Below are positions 45,470-56,800 of a stretch of 64,000 nucleotides of DNA, one piece after another; within the stretch, counting starts at the first letter, position 1; each line of letters starts with the position of its first letter. The notes beneath the pieces were generated by a model. The model searched no databases, was not told where the DNA came from, and was given only the letters and a program-made list of their open reading frames with translations. The position numbers and the translations under genes were made by a program. This DNA is from Kappaphycus alvarezii. Taxonomy: Eukaryota; Rhodophyta; Florideophyceae; Gigartinales; Solieriaceae. The DNA lies in assembly GCA_002205965.3 (NCBI GenBank), contig NADL03000462.1:1249001-1313000 (forward strand), given 5' to 3'.

Positions 45470-45689
45470 TGCGTGAACTGTATCGTACACTACCACTGTA
45501 CAAAATATGTTAATTTGATCAATATATAATTCAATTGGGATCAGCTCTGCAGATCAATACTGTGCAGTCAACATGGTCAAATTTGAAACTTTGCCGCGAG
45601 CTTCAGTTTGTCACACGGCTGGCGTCCAGTACTCTTAAACCCACTTTCGGGTTTTCAGTAAAGCACTTCGGAAAAGTCATCGGACATCA
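45470..45689 (+). repeat. 3' LTR of the gypsy-derived element
   Basis: Partner of 41909-42130. Preceded by GAGCGAGGAGTATGTAG, a purine-rich stretch that fits a polypurine tract. It begins TGCGTGAACTG. Confidence 0.8.
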
Positions 45690-48600
45690 ACCAAATTGGC
45701 CGATCGGTCAAAAAGGTTTATAAACAACAGAGATGATTGAGGAATATAGATATGATCCTCCGCTATCACCCATCCGGCTCAGAATAGCTGAAAAGGTTCA
45801 GTTCACTGGTTTGCTTCGACAAAAACATTTGACAACGATTGCCGAATTTGTGAGCTCTGGAAGAATATTTGGAAAAAGTGGTCCCTCTTTACCACAGAAA
45901 AGGTCACGTGGATCCAATTAGGTCTGTGACTGTTACGGTACTCCACATACTTCACTTACTTACGAGATAAAGAGACGCTTTTTTCATTAATTATAGCACT
46001 TACGAAGGTTCTTACATAAATTTTGCTAGGCAGTAACGAGTACAAATCCGTAAGAGGAACTGTAATGCAACATATATGAAAGACCCATTATTGTAATCTC
46101 ACTCATTTTTAGTGTATTTTACACAGCTAAAGGGGCATGGAGCTTGCCTGCTGTAAGTTGTTCAGAAAATATTCCTTGAGCTGTAACGAACGTACAATTC
46201 TAGGATAAATCTAACTGTGGCAAAGGACCGATCGCGAAGGACCTTGGGAGAGGCCGATATAACCTCCGAATCCTCCAGGCCTTTTTAGCAACCATCTCTG
46301 GGGTTTGTACTCTGGTACGCCAGGAGTCTGACGGAAGAGGATGTATTTACTGTATCTGTGGTCTATGTAGGGGAAAAATTTGGGTGATTTAATATTTGGA
46401 AGATATGGTCGGTTGTGGCCCGGAATATCCTACGTACAACCTGCAGAAATAAATTCATTAAGTTCGTATTTACAGACTAAGATTTGCATGTTGAGGAGCA
46501 TGTCGTATCACAGACGCTGCATGCATTGACCAAATAGCGTAGTTATATTTCCAATGACGCCGAGACTTCACTCCCCCCCGTTGTGCATTGCTATGAGTCG
46601 CGACAGCGGCCGAATATTCATGGATGAACTTGGAAGTAGTGATGGAGGGACATGCTATGAAATCAAAGGTTAGCGGCACTAATTTCCAGCCAATAATGGG
46701 CTGGAAAAGCATTGTCTCTACTAGAATCGCTGCTAATTTTGTGACTAAGTCCTTGATTTTCCATTTTCAGCCGCATTAGCAACGGCACGCGATTCTCGCG
46801 CTCGAATGGAAATCTAGTCCTTTCAAAACGGAGACGAGATTGTGATTTTATATGCCACCGGGTGGATTTATGTGCGGAAGCGGTAGCACAATACGCAAGA
46901 GTTGCGGGACCATAGTTTGCAAGAGCGATATATTGATGCGACAAAGCCATTTGGCTTGTCCTTTCTGTACTCTTCCTTTCTCCTGTCGCCACTTAGACAT
47001 CTAGTTACTCTAATATATACTGCATAATAAATAACTCACAAAATTCTCTGCCAATTCACCAAAACACCTGATACTGCCACATTTAACCACGCTATGCATC
47101 TAAATAAACAACAGTTACCGCTCGGTTTTCTCTTTCACTTCCTTCGTACTGCCCAATGCATGATTATGGAGAATCCTTCGGCTATCAACTACCCGCAAGC
47201 TTGATTTTCACTTGCACACTTTCCTCCTTGGTTGAGTACCATAAGGCCTCAAAATCATCGCGAACGGCGTTTCGTTGCAATCTATCGTCCTTTTCTATTA
47301 CATATTCAAAACTTTTCATAAGTCCAAATGTCCCCCAAACTAAACTAGTTAACTCCTGACTTCTTTTTCCCTCTTCCTTCTAATCATGATCCTGATTTAC
47401 TATCACTTGAAGCAAATTAGATATGGCGGTTTGAACCGGAGTAGCTGGCTTGGCACAACACTGTTTCGTTGCTATAGAGAGATGATTGGTTTCGTTGTGG
47501 TGTTGGATGGAATGCCACATTGCGTCTTCTACTTGCCATGTGTTGGGGCATGATTGGTCCAAGAACTTGGTTCCTTGGGTCCTATTTATGTCAGAATAAA
47601 TGTATTTGGTCTCTGTTAGACAGAGGCTCACTTATTGGGTTTAAGTAACTCGTAGTACTGTTCATCGTCGACAGCATTGTATAAAATTGCACTAAGACTC
47701 GGCATACTGTCTTTCATTACTGTGTAAAGTTATTAAGAGAGAACTTTGCAGTGACCGTTGAGTGATCCCGAATAGTACAAAAAATATGTGAAGCGGTTAA
47801 GAAATACGCCTTCTCTCACAAGCTTGTAAGAACGTAGAAAAACGTGCCTAAAAAAGGAACCACATCTCCGTTATCGCCAATATAGAGTTCTTGATGGTAC
47901 CAAACCCCGTTCTTTGGATATTTTAGTATGCGAAAACAATTTAGGGATCTACACCAATGCAAATCGTATTTGCTAATCCGCAACTCTCCCTTATTCTCCT
48001 ACGCTGGGACTATAATTTCTCATTGGGATGAATTGTGAGGTTCCGTGAAGACCATTGGAAATTGTAGGAGTTTATTAAAAATTTGATAGATTTACCGATA
48101 TAGAAACAGCACATAGCTTGATTTTGATGATGAAACTTAAAAATCCTGTCAAATAGTAGATTCATGAAGAGAATTTTTGCATTCTTTAATATTTTATGAT
48201 ACAATTTTAATGAGCTGACAATAATTTAACGTTGCGCAGCTTGAAGAAGTTATGCTTGACTCGTATTTTTCTTTGCATCGATCTGTTTTCAGTTTACTTT
48301 TATAGTGCTCCTCTACTGCCGTAAATGATATTTTCTTTAAGCAATACAACAAGATAAGAGAATATACATACTCACCTCGGATAGTAGCTGAGCGCTAGTT
48401 GGTTTAGATTAATTCTTGTCTTTAAAAATAAGTAACTGTGCTCGAATTATCTTTGTAAATGAAGTTACAGCTAGAATGAAAAGCAGAAATATAAGCTTTA
48501 GCGTAACACTGCCCGTATTTTTACAAATTCAATAACTATCACTATAAGAATTGATGTCAACATTTCTCGTACTACACTGATTTGGGACTATTCTGCTTTT

Positions 48601-49385
48601 TGATCACTCTGATGGCGCCCATCTCTGAGAGGATGATTTCGCATCTTAGGGATGATCGATCTGGTCTACTTATTCATTCTCGTCAATCTTTTTATTTATT
48701 TGCATGTTAACTGTCTTTAGTATAGGTAAAAGAGTTTACCTGCACGGCAAATTAACTTTACTTGTGAATGGCCTGGACCCGTGATTTCAAGGATTTTTGT
48801 TTTTTACCGAGCTAAATTGACGCTCTTTTGAAACCAGAGATTGTTTAATGTTCTTTTGATAGTCCTTGATGTATTTCAATTGCTAGTATTCCTGCACTTA
48901 CACCGACCGAACTGATTTTAGTGACCTTTTTTGATCCAATTTTTGGACATGTAAGCCTACTGCGAATAGAAGGTATTATAAGTGCATTAATGACGTGCTA
49001 CACTCTTTGAAGATATATTTGATCTATGCTAAAGTTTCCAAGACATCCAAAATAGACTCAGAAAATACGCCGAGATGATAATGGGGGAAGACCCACGATC
49101 CCCAAAAGGCAACTATGAGGTATCCATTTACAGTCTTTCCGATCCTGTACCAGCGACCTACCCATCAGTATTGATCCTAATAATGCATGTTTACCCGATC
49201 AAAATAGAGTGATTGTTGTCCGGACCACTTAATTCCCATCAAGGACCTGATATTTTCACACGTGATGGCCACTCTGTTAGTGTAATTACATTCTGTTGCC
49301 CCGAATGACAGCTTACAGCTAGCACAGGGGCTTACAGACATTACTGTGGTTTGTAATACGACCTATAAATTGACCGTTACGTTTA
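45690..49385. other. Mostly AT-rich, no gene recognised
   Basis: Minus-strand frames at 46470-46712, 46663-46992 and 47380-47631 (80-109 codons) and small plus frames have no motif. Composition becomes clearly AT-rich from about 47.7 kb. No tandem repeat or RNA gene was seen. Confidence 0.4.
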
Positions 49386-49391
49386 TGCAAT

Positions 49392-49850
49392 GTACAGAGC
49401 TGTAAGCTTGAGCTGATCTTCTTTAGATCAGCTCAGCTCAGGTGGGGTTTAGGGTTAGCCTTCCACCGTCGTCTACATTGCTTCTGGAAACTTCCTTCGA
49501 TTGTACAGAAGCATCATTTGGCTGCCCTCGAGGTCTATATAAGCCCCGGTCTTTTTCCATGCTGTGTGCGAGAAAAGTCCCTACCACCTTCTCTCCTCTC
49601 AACTCTCTTCCTTGGTCTCCCACTCCCTCTCTCTCTTTGGAGCTCTCTCTCTCTCTCTTGCTCCCTCTCTCTCCCTCTATCCCTCTTTCTCTCTCTCCTT
49701 CGCTCACTTTCCTCCTTTCCTCTACCACACTCATCGCTCCGAGTGCCATAACCGTCTACGGATGCGATATTCATTACTTTCCTGAAATTTGCCTTCCTCA
49801 TGGTGCCGTCGGAGATGGCTCTAACGTGTGTGAGTAGTATATGTACCTAT
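49392..49850 (+). promoter_or_regulatory. Possible solo LTR or promoter module
   Basis: A GC-richer insert in the AT-rich desert. It begins near TGTACAGAGCTGTAAGC, has a 10-bp-stem hairpin (GAGCTGATCT at 49410-49419 with AGATCAGCTC at 49425-49434), a telomere-like GGGGTTTAGGGTTAG (about 49444), a TATA box in GGTCTATATAAGCCCC (about 49532) and then a long CT-rich leader. This is the usual architecture of an LTR U3-R-U5, but no second copy exists in the window, so a solo LTR cannot be proven. The long overlapping frames on both strands (49438-49837) are by-products of the CT tract. Confidence 0.4.
49590..49735 (+). repeat. Polypyrimidine (CT)n-rich tract
   Basis: About 145 bp almost free of purines, with CTCTCTCT blocks interrupted by single G or A, for example CTCTCTCTCTCTCTTGCTCC near 49645. 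It is low complexity. Confidence 0.85.
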
Positions 49851-52800
49851 TTGACCACTAAAATCCCATAATAAACAGCCTTTCCGGATCTAGATCTCAA
49901 GTTGACTCCCAAATTTCGCCTCTGTAAATGCTTGACAACTTTGGCTATAGCCGCGTTTATCCGCTCGAGCGACCATTTTCCTCACCTCATCCCACATTAA
50001 ACTCCCACTTTTATTTTTTTGTCTGCGGTGCTAAATCAGACTTCGCGCCCCGGACTATTGCGCCTACATTGAATGGGAAATTCAAGATTTCGTTTGTAAG
50101 AACTTCTTAATATCCAGGAAAGGGCTACTCACATTTTCTCCAATAATCCTATACTACTGTTACGCTTCTGTACTCCTATTATCATTTCTTATTTTGATCT
50201 GATTTCTCGCAATTATCTATAATTCTGCTGATTACGGTCCAGTATTACTACCCGTAGGACAAATATACCATCCAGCCGTCCGAGGAATCATCCAACTCAA
50301 CTACTGCACTTACTTCTGGCCACCAGCGAGCTTTTTTACTGTCTTGCAAGGTATATAACGATAAACGGGGAGAAGGAGATACCCGTGAGTCTTGTAGGTT
50401 TGCGTTGTTTTTCTCATTGTCTGATGAAATTTCGTAAACTAGAAGGGAAATTCTTCGCAACGCGCATTGAATTACAATTGAACACCTCTAAAAAACATGG
50501 AAATGCTAAAGATGACAAAAACACTCTGACATCCGCACGGCGTTTAATGATTGAAACTCCACGCTTGAAAGCTTCTTCCTATCTTTCCCTGCTGATTCTG
50601 AAGAACAGGCACAAAAGAACTCTTCTGTATGGATTATTTCCTTTCTCGCTTGTTGCGCCTCATTAAGAGGCATAGAGTGACAGAAATCGCTCCCAGTAGT
50701 TTTGAATTTATCAAAGAAATTTCAGAGCGCAATAGTTTTGCCTTGGATGCCCCCAAGAAATCCTACAGTTGTTGAAAGCTCAGATTACCCAATCTGCGCT
50801 CTATTTTTTGAAAAAAGCATGCCGAAAAGTAATGCCTATTCGCTTTTTTATGATTAGGGTCAACAAGTTACCGGGGACTATATTGGCGTTAATCTGAATC
50901 GGAAATATTTCGTTGAATTAAATCGTGAAACTCATGTAAAACCACGGAAAATGTGAATAAAGAGTCGTTACACCGAGTATGTATCTATTTTAGGGGTCAC
51001 TTTCACTTCCCGTTTTGCGCTCTAATCATCGGCTGAGAACCTTGATGCATTGAGAGGAACAATTTAGTCGAAATATAAGGATGGTGCAAGATATTTTGGC
51101 CCAAAATAACAGAAATTACGTTCCCGATAGCTATTTCTGTGGAGAAAGTTTGGAAAAATGCCTTTCAGGGGTATTTGGTATTCGTCAAAGGTTTTTCGAC
51201 TTTTTGACATCCTCCTAGTTCATGAAAGAATATTCAAGATAGATATATCGAAAGTTAGGGATCTATGCGGATACTCATCTGATTATGTGCATAATCAACG
51301 GCATAATATTCACCTTATCAAGTTCCAATTGTAAATAATTTTAATGTTGTGCTGCGTTTTTCTCTTTTCATTCTGGAGATAATTAATCATTTAAAAATAG
51401 TATTATACCATTTAACTAGTTCATTCATAAATTTTAATTATCGACGGGAGCCAAACTCAGAGAAAGAAGAATAATGGCGTTAATAGGTGACTTTTAGGGA
51501 GCAACTCCTATTCAAAACTGTATAATCTTGGTTTTGCATTATAAATTAATACTGTAGACATCTTTCAACTTTTTTAAGTTGTTGTACTAACTATTTCGGT
51601 GTTCAAAGATATAGTTTCTTCAGAAATTGTTAAATTGATACGAATTTTGGGCCCCTCTTGGACAAGAGGCTATCTTAAATCAGAATTAAAAGGAATAGAG
51701 GCTGTTCGAAGGTAAAAAAGCTTGAAAGCTATTCAAGTACGGTTCTAAGTGTCTGTATAGAAGACCATATAGTATTACTATGCACTAGTGGATAGTAAAA
51801 GTAGGAGAAAAATGTATTTGAATTCAAATGTTTGAGATATGGTGCTTTAGAAGCTCCAAAAACATTCTAAAATCATCACAACATAACATTTACTTTCCGA
51901 AGCACAATCAAAAGTTGTTTAAAGAGATATTTGATGAGAAATTTAGGCACTTGATTTGCGAACAACTGCTGGTTCTATTCTCGTTGCTCTTTAATGGAGC
52001 CGTTATTCTTTATAGCGCCAAGAAATATATGAATCAAAAGAATTTGTTTGTCATAATCGGATGTTAACATTCTAAACAAATGGTTAAGTAAAAATTGGAT
52101 ATCATAAGTAATTGAGGAAACAAAAATAATTTACCCTGACGATAATTTTTACCCATTAAAATTCAGGATGAATCAATTTGTCCTACCGCAAATGGTAGTC
52201 AGTTTACCAGAAGATGATATGAAGATATCTCCAGTTCTGCATGCTTCAAACTCACATGTAAGCAGAAATTCGTTGCATTCGCAGATATTATCTGCTCTGA
52301 TGTGATTTATGGCACTGATTCAATGGCGAATATCTCTTCTAGGAATTTTTCATGGAAACCACTATACCGATTTTCCTTAAAAATTAGGGAAACTAGAAAG
52401 ATAATTCTCTAGTGCCATTTATACTTCATCTCTCCTTATTGATGCTGCTTGGTTTTCAAACGATTTTGTTTGTATATGAGGTAAAATTATGTGAAGAAAT
52501 CCAAAAAGCTTCCAGAGAGAGCTATTTTATTGTTTTAAAATATGCTATAGATAAAAGGCCTGGTATGAAACTAATTCGGGGATTATCAAAATTCAGCTTG
52601 CAAATTTTGAAGAGCGATTTCCTCAAAAGTGAATGAAAGACATGACCTGCCTTTTGAACCTAGCTATAATTATGTGCGCCGAAATTTAGAAAATATAATA
52701 AACATTCCAGGCCTAAATTCTTTCGCGGAACATTATATCGAATAAAAATGCCTTTTTATCCATATCTATGAGATGTATGAAGACTGTGCAATATATTACT

Positions 52801-53813
52801 CTTCATTGTAGCTGATAATTCCGTGTAATGTAAGTATTCAATACGCTGATCCATAGGAGAGAAGAAGAAAAAGTTTCAGATCAGTAAGGAGTTGATCAGT
52901 GGGTAGAATGAAATATGAGCATTGATTCATTCGGTCTAGAAATGAGCATTACCAGGATAATCGATTAACTTGCGCAAGATCTATCATAAATTAATTTAAC
53001 AGTCAATCTATCCCTTGTTTTCAGGCTACCGTTGACGAAATTCCTACTTCATAGAACTAATAATGGGCAAATTTTTGGATCCTGCATATAAACATATTAA
53101 ACTAATCGCTGCCTTGACAGTTCCAAGCTTTCTAGACTATACTGCCTAAATTTAACCATGTAATTCTATCAAGCTTCTGCGGTCCTTGCGCAACTTTATC
53201 GACATATTTACTCGTCATCTGATCCCATAAAGACCAAGAGATGTTTATTATGAATATGAAAATATGACTTTCGCACAAACCGACAGTTCTATAATTGACG
53301 TAAGCCAAAAAAAATTGGAACAATGGCTTGGTACAAATTCTCTTGCACCTTTGCTCCTTTCTGTATGCCTTAGTCGACACTTTGGATTTAATTTCTGCCA
53401 GTCACAATAAAACTGTCCATGGACGCTATAACTTTGTAACATAAGTAATTTAACCTTTTCATTTTAGGTTTATGCCCGCAGTGGCTCGTAATGAGAACCC
53501 GCAGTAAAGGAACGAAAAAAATAAACGGGAAAATGAAAGCTGAGAATCTATTTGGATCTGAAAAGTCTGGTCTAATTGATATAAATTAATACATTTAAGG
53601 TTACTGAGCAAGAAACAAGACCCATGTAAAGGAATAATTGAATTAAAAAAATCAAAGTTAAGGCATTCAGAAATTTTTTTCAATTTTTTTTACAAAATAG
53701 ATGTGGTCCAAACATTTACACTTTTTACTGAGAAGAATATGTCCTTTTCAAAAAAGCGTAACTAGTCAGTTTTTCCATCGCTTTTCAATGATATTTACGG
53801 TAGTTAAAATTCC
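49851..53813. other. AT-rich gene-free stretch
   Basis: Only frames below 95 codons without motifs occur (for example 50385-50666). No tandem array or RNA gene was seen. Confidence 0.45.
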
Positions 53814-53861
53814 GACAGCAAAGTAAACCGCATATGATTATATGCGGTTTACTTTGCTGTC
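53814..53861. repeat. Perfect hairpin, 22-bp stem and 4-nt loop
   Basis: GACAGCAAAGTAAACCGCAT with the following AT (53814-53835) is the exact reverse complement of 53840-53861. The loop is GATT. The stem is long and mismatch-free although all surrounding DNA is decayed AT-rich sequence. It could be a young miniature foldback, a small-RNA precursor, or a replication or recombination product. No larger terminal repeats were seen around it. Confidence 0.9.
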
Positions 53862-56800
53862 ATCTACCCTTCCCTTTATGGTACTAGATGCCAGTTTCTT
53901 CATTTCTAAGGTGCTCAAATTGATACGATGGGCCATTTAATTTCAAAATAGATTCAGAATGTATATTAATAAATAAAAGATCAAAATTTATCCACATATT
54001 TAGGAAGTCCAGCCTTTCGCTTTCTGAATTGATAAATTCTATGCAACTCAGAAAAACCTTAATTCATGTCAAAACTCTTTTCAAGAGAAAAATGAAGCCC
54101 TATAATAAGATTTGGAAAGCCTATTCTTCTATTCACAGATTTTTTTCTAGAGAAAATCCTAAAACACAGATAGTTCTGCAGAAGATGCGGAAAAAGAACA
54201 GTTGGAAAACGTGGCGCCTGGAAATCCCTAGACACCTCAATACGATACTCGGGTATGTGAGATACCTGAGTAGGATTCGGAATTTAAAAATATCATGTGT
54301 TGGATACAATGCGCATAGATCCTAATATTTCACTCCGAATTGTTTATACTTTGTATCCAGTAAGGACTAAATCAAAATTCTAACTATTGAGTCGTTTTGA
54401 AGTGGCGCAAGTATTGCAGAGACATATGATCTGCGACAATACCCCAAGTGATTTCGCAGCTAGTGCGGGTGGGACGCTGCTTTCTGCAGGCTTTTGCTAC
54501 TTAATAGAGACTAGCGAAATGAAGTTCGGAAAATTGTGCCCAGAAAGGTAATGCCCAGTTTTCACAGTTGTATCCGAAGGAAATCTGAGGCGGGGCATTT
54601 CAGGAATGATCTGAAGTTCGATACCAAGAACCATTTACGACCCAGTAGAGGCTTTGCTTGTCTTTGTGCTTCGCACATCAAGCTTTAAGCAATTGTGGGT
54701 GATAAATTTGCACTCTCTGGTAAATGAAGTGAATTCGATTCTGTGGATTTTGGAACTTTTGACAAGCGAACTATCAGTAAATTTGCAAGATAGGACTTTT
54801 TGCGTGGCATATTATCGGAATACTATGGTTGATTATACTAAGACTGTGGCGTTATTGAGTATTACGGAGCTTATTTTGACCACTGTGACAGACATGGGAA
54901 CATATCTTGGACATTTGAGGTTTCGTTGGAAATCTACCTCCATTGCAGTCAGATGTATTTTCAGCAGTAAAGTGCGACGGTGATTACCGCGTTGACAGAA
55001 ACTCTCATGGTAAGCAAAGGAGATTTTGGTGGTCCCTATGCACAAATTGAACAGTGCCCAGCTCTGGAGAAAGTTACTATATAGATTCTACCACTAGTAT
55101 GTATTTGAAGAAAAAGAGGATGCATTTTCCGAGGAGTAAATTGTAGTTAAATTTTAAGAATATCAAAAGGAGCATGTTGGACTGCAATAAGGCCGTCTTT
55201 TTCATGCAGTTTCGGGTAGTAGAGCGCTTTTGATTGATTTATGTACCCTAGCTTACTTCCTAATATGATTACTGTGCTTTTTCGTACTTGTGCTGCTAGT
55301 AACGTGCTATTCGTTTGGTTACACAGAAGATAAACTCTCAGCTGTAGGCTATTTGTGATACCCCACCGGTTGGTTCCCCGACTGCGCTCCCGTTGCTTAA
55401 GTGCTTCATTACAGTTCTTTATGGTCCGTTATTTAGAAGAAGTACTGATCTGCAGCTTTCTACCGCTCTCCCTACCCATGCGTCTTAGATAACTCACAGA
55501 TTCTTACGAATATATCACTTACCGCTCCCTCTAGCCAGCAACCTCTTTCCGTGCGCTTCTGAACCTGTAGGTTTTCCTCATTCTTCAAAGCTAAGGTATT
55601 GCTCCGCACCAACCACCACCTTTCAATCATTTTTGAGGCCTCCTTCGATTCTTTTCTTTGGCTACAATGCATTGATAAATCAACTCTAAATCGTCGCTAC
55701 AGAACGTTACTTCGATTTGTACCCCTATAAATAATGGGCAAGACATAGTTCTACAGAGCTCTACATGATAGACCTCTGGGAGCTGATACTCTTCAACTTT
55801 GAAGACCTTTAATACTTTAATAATTAACAACAGAACCATTGGAGCCCATATCACTTCTTTAGTGATAGAGAGCACAAACGCAATCCCATAAACTTCTCCA
55901 AACCTCCAAATCTCCCTCGAAGTAGGAAATTGATTCAATTCTTTTCAAATCTCTGCCCCCGTAACTCAACTTCGGAGGTTTTTTCCTGTTCAGCTCTACC
56001 TTAGGCACTCTTTTTTTTTGTATCTTGGTCTCTTCTCAAGAATGTTGGCTGAAATATGGGACGCAATGTTACATTCTCCTGCTCTTCCACACCTTCCCCT
56101 CCTATCCATACAGTCTGTCAGCTGGGGTCCTTGTTACCCAACCGAAGGCAGATTGATTAACTAAACTCTTGGATTTGTACTGGAACCAGCGATTATATGA
56201 GTAAATCAATTCTCTTCGGCAATGCAAGCCTAAAAGTTCGTAAGAATCGGTTTTGGCTGAAGAATTGTGGCTGGTCCCGCCCTGGAGGATTTATTTTTGG
56301 CCGTTCACTCTGCGGATGAGATGGGATGGCATTCCCGTCACTCTGAGGTCTTCTCAGATCGTCCATAGTTTTGATTTACTTTTTAAAAGTCTAGGAAGCA
56401 GGCAACGGTGCTGGAGCTGAGCGAATCGAATAGATTGTTTGGAGTATGAGATATGCAGTCGGCCTTAAGCGGGGAAAAAGGGGGTGCTACACATTCTCAC
56501 GGACAATGGTTTTGATTGTAATAATTTAAAAATGGTAGTTCTTCAAAATTAATAAAAATAAAATTTGTCAAATGTTCGCGGGAAAATTAGCGAACATTTC
56601 TAAATATGAATATAAAATTACCATTACTCATTTGTAGTAAAGGCAGGATTCAAATGTAGTACCAATAATCAATATTCAGTAACTTTTTTCTATGGTTTGC
56701 GACAATAAAAGTTTGCAAGTCACAGGGAAACTGAAAATGCCCCAAAGACAATCAAAAATCTAAAAAAGGCAAATATTCGGTTATTCTTATATGTGTATCA

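Larger units (their letters stand above)
41909..45689 (+). mobile_element. Ty3/gypsy-derived LTR element lacking most RT and RNase H
   Basis: Direct LTRs (41909-42130 and 45470-45689, about 75-80% identical by eye) flank 3.3 kb. The order inside is Gag-like, protease, first part of RT, then directly integrase and a C-terminal chromodomain-like segment. A full Ty3/gypsy internal region is usually about 5 kb or more, and here the RT fingers/palm and RNase H are missing between the RT start (CGIVYANPTS) and the integrase (GKKPNEILQLHYIELGRSSD) near 44265. All domains are cut by stops and frame changes. A short inverted repeat (42152-42176, 8-bp stem) lies just inside the 5' LTR. Confidence 0.85.

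Noticed and set aside
49438..49837. Long frames on both strands across the CT-rich tract
   Set aside because: They arise from (CT)n/(GA)n low complexity (Ser/Leu on one strand, Arg/Glu on the other).
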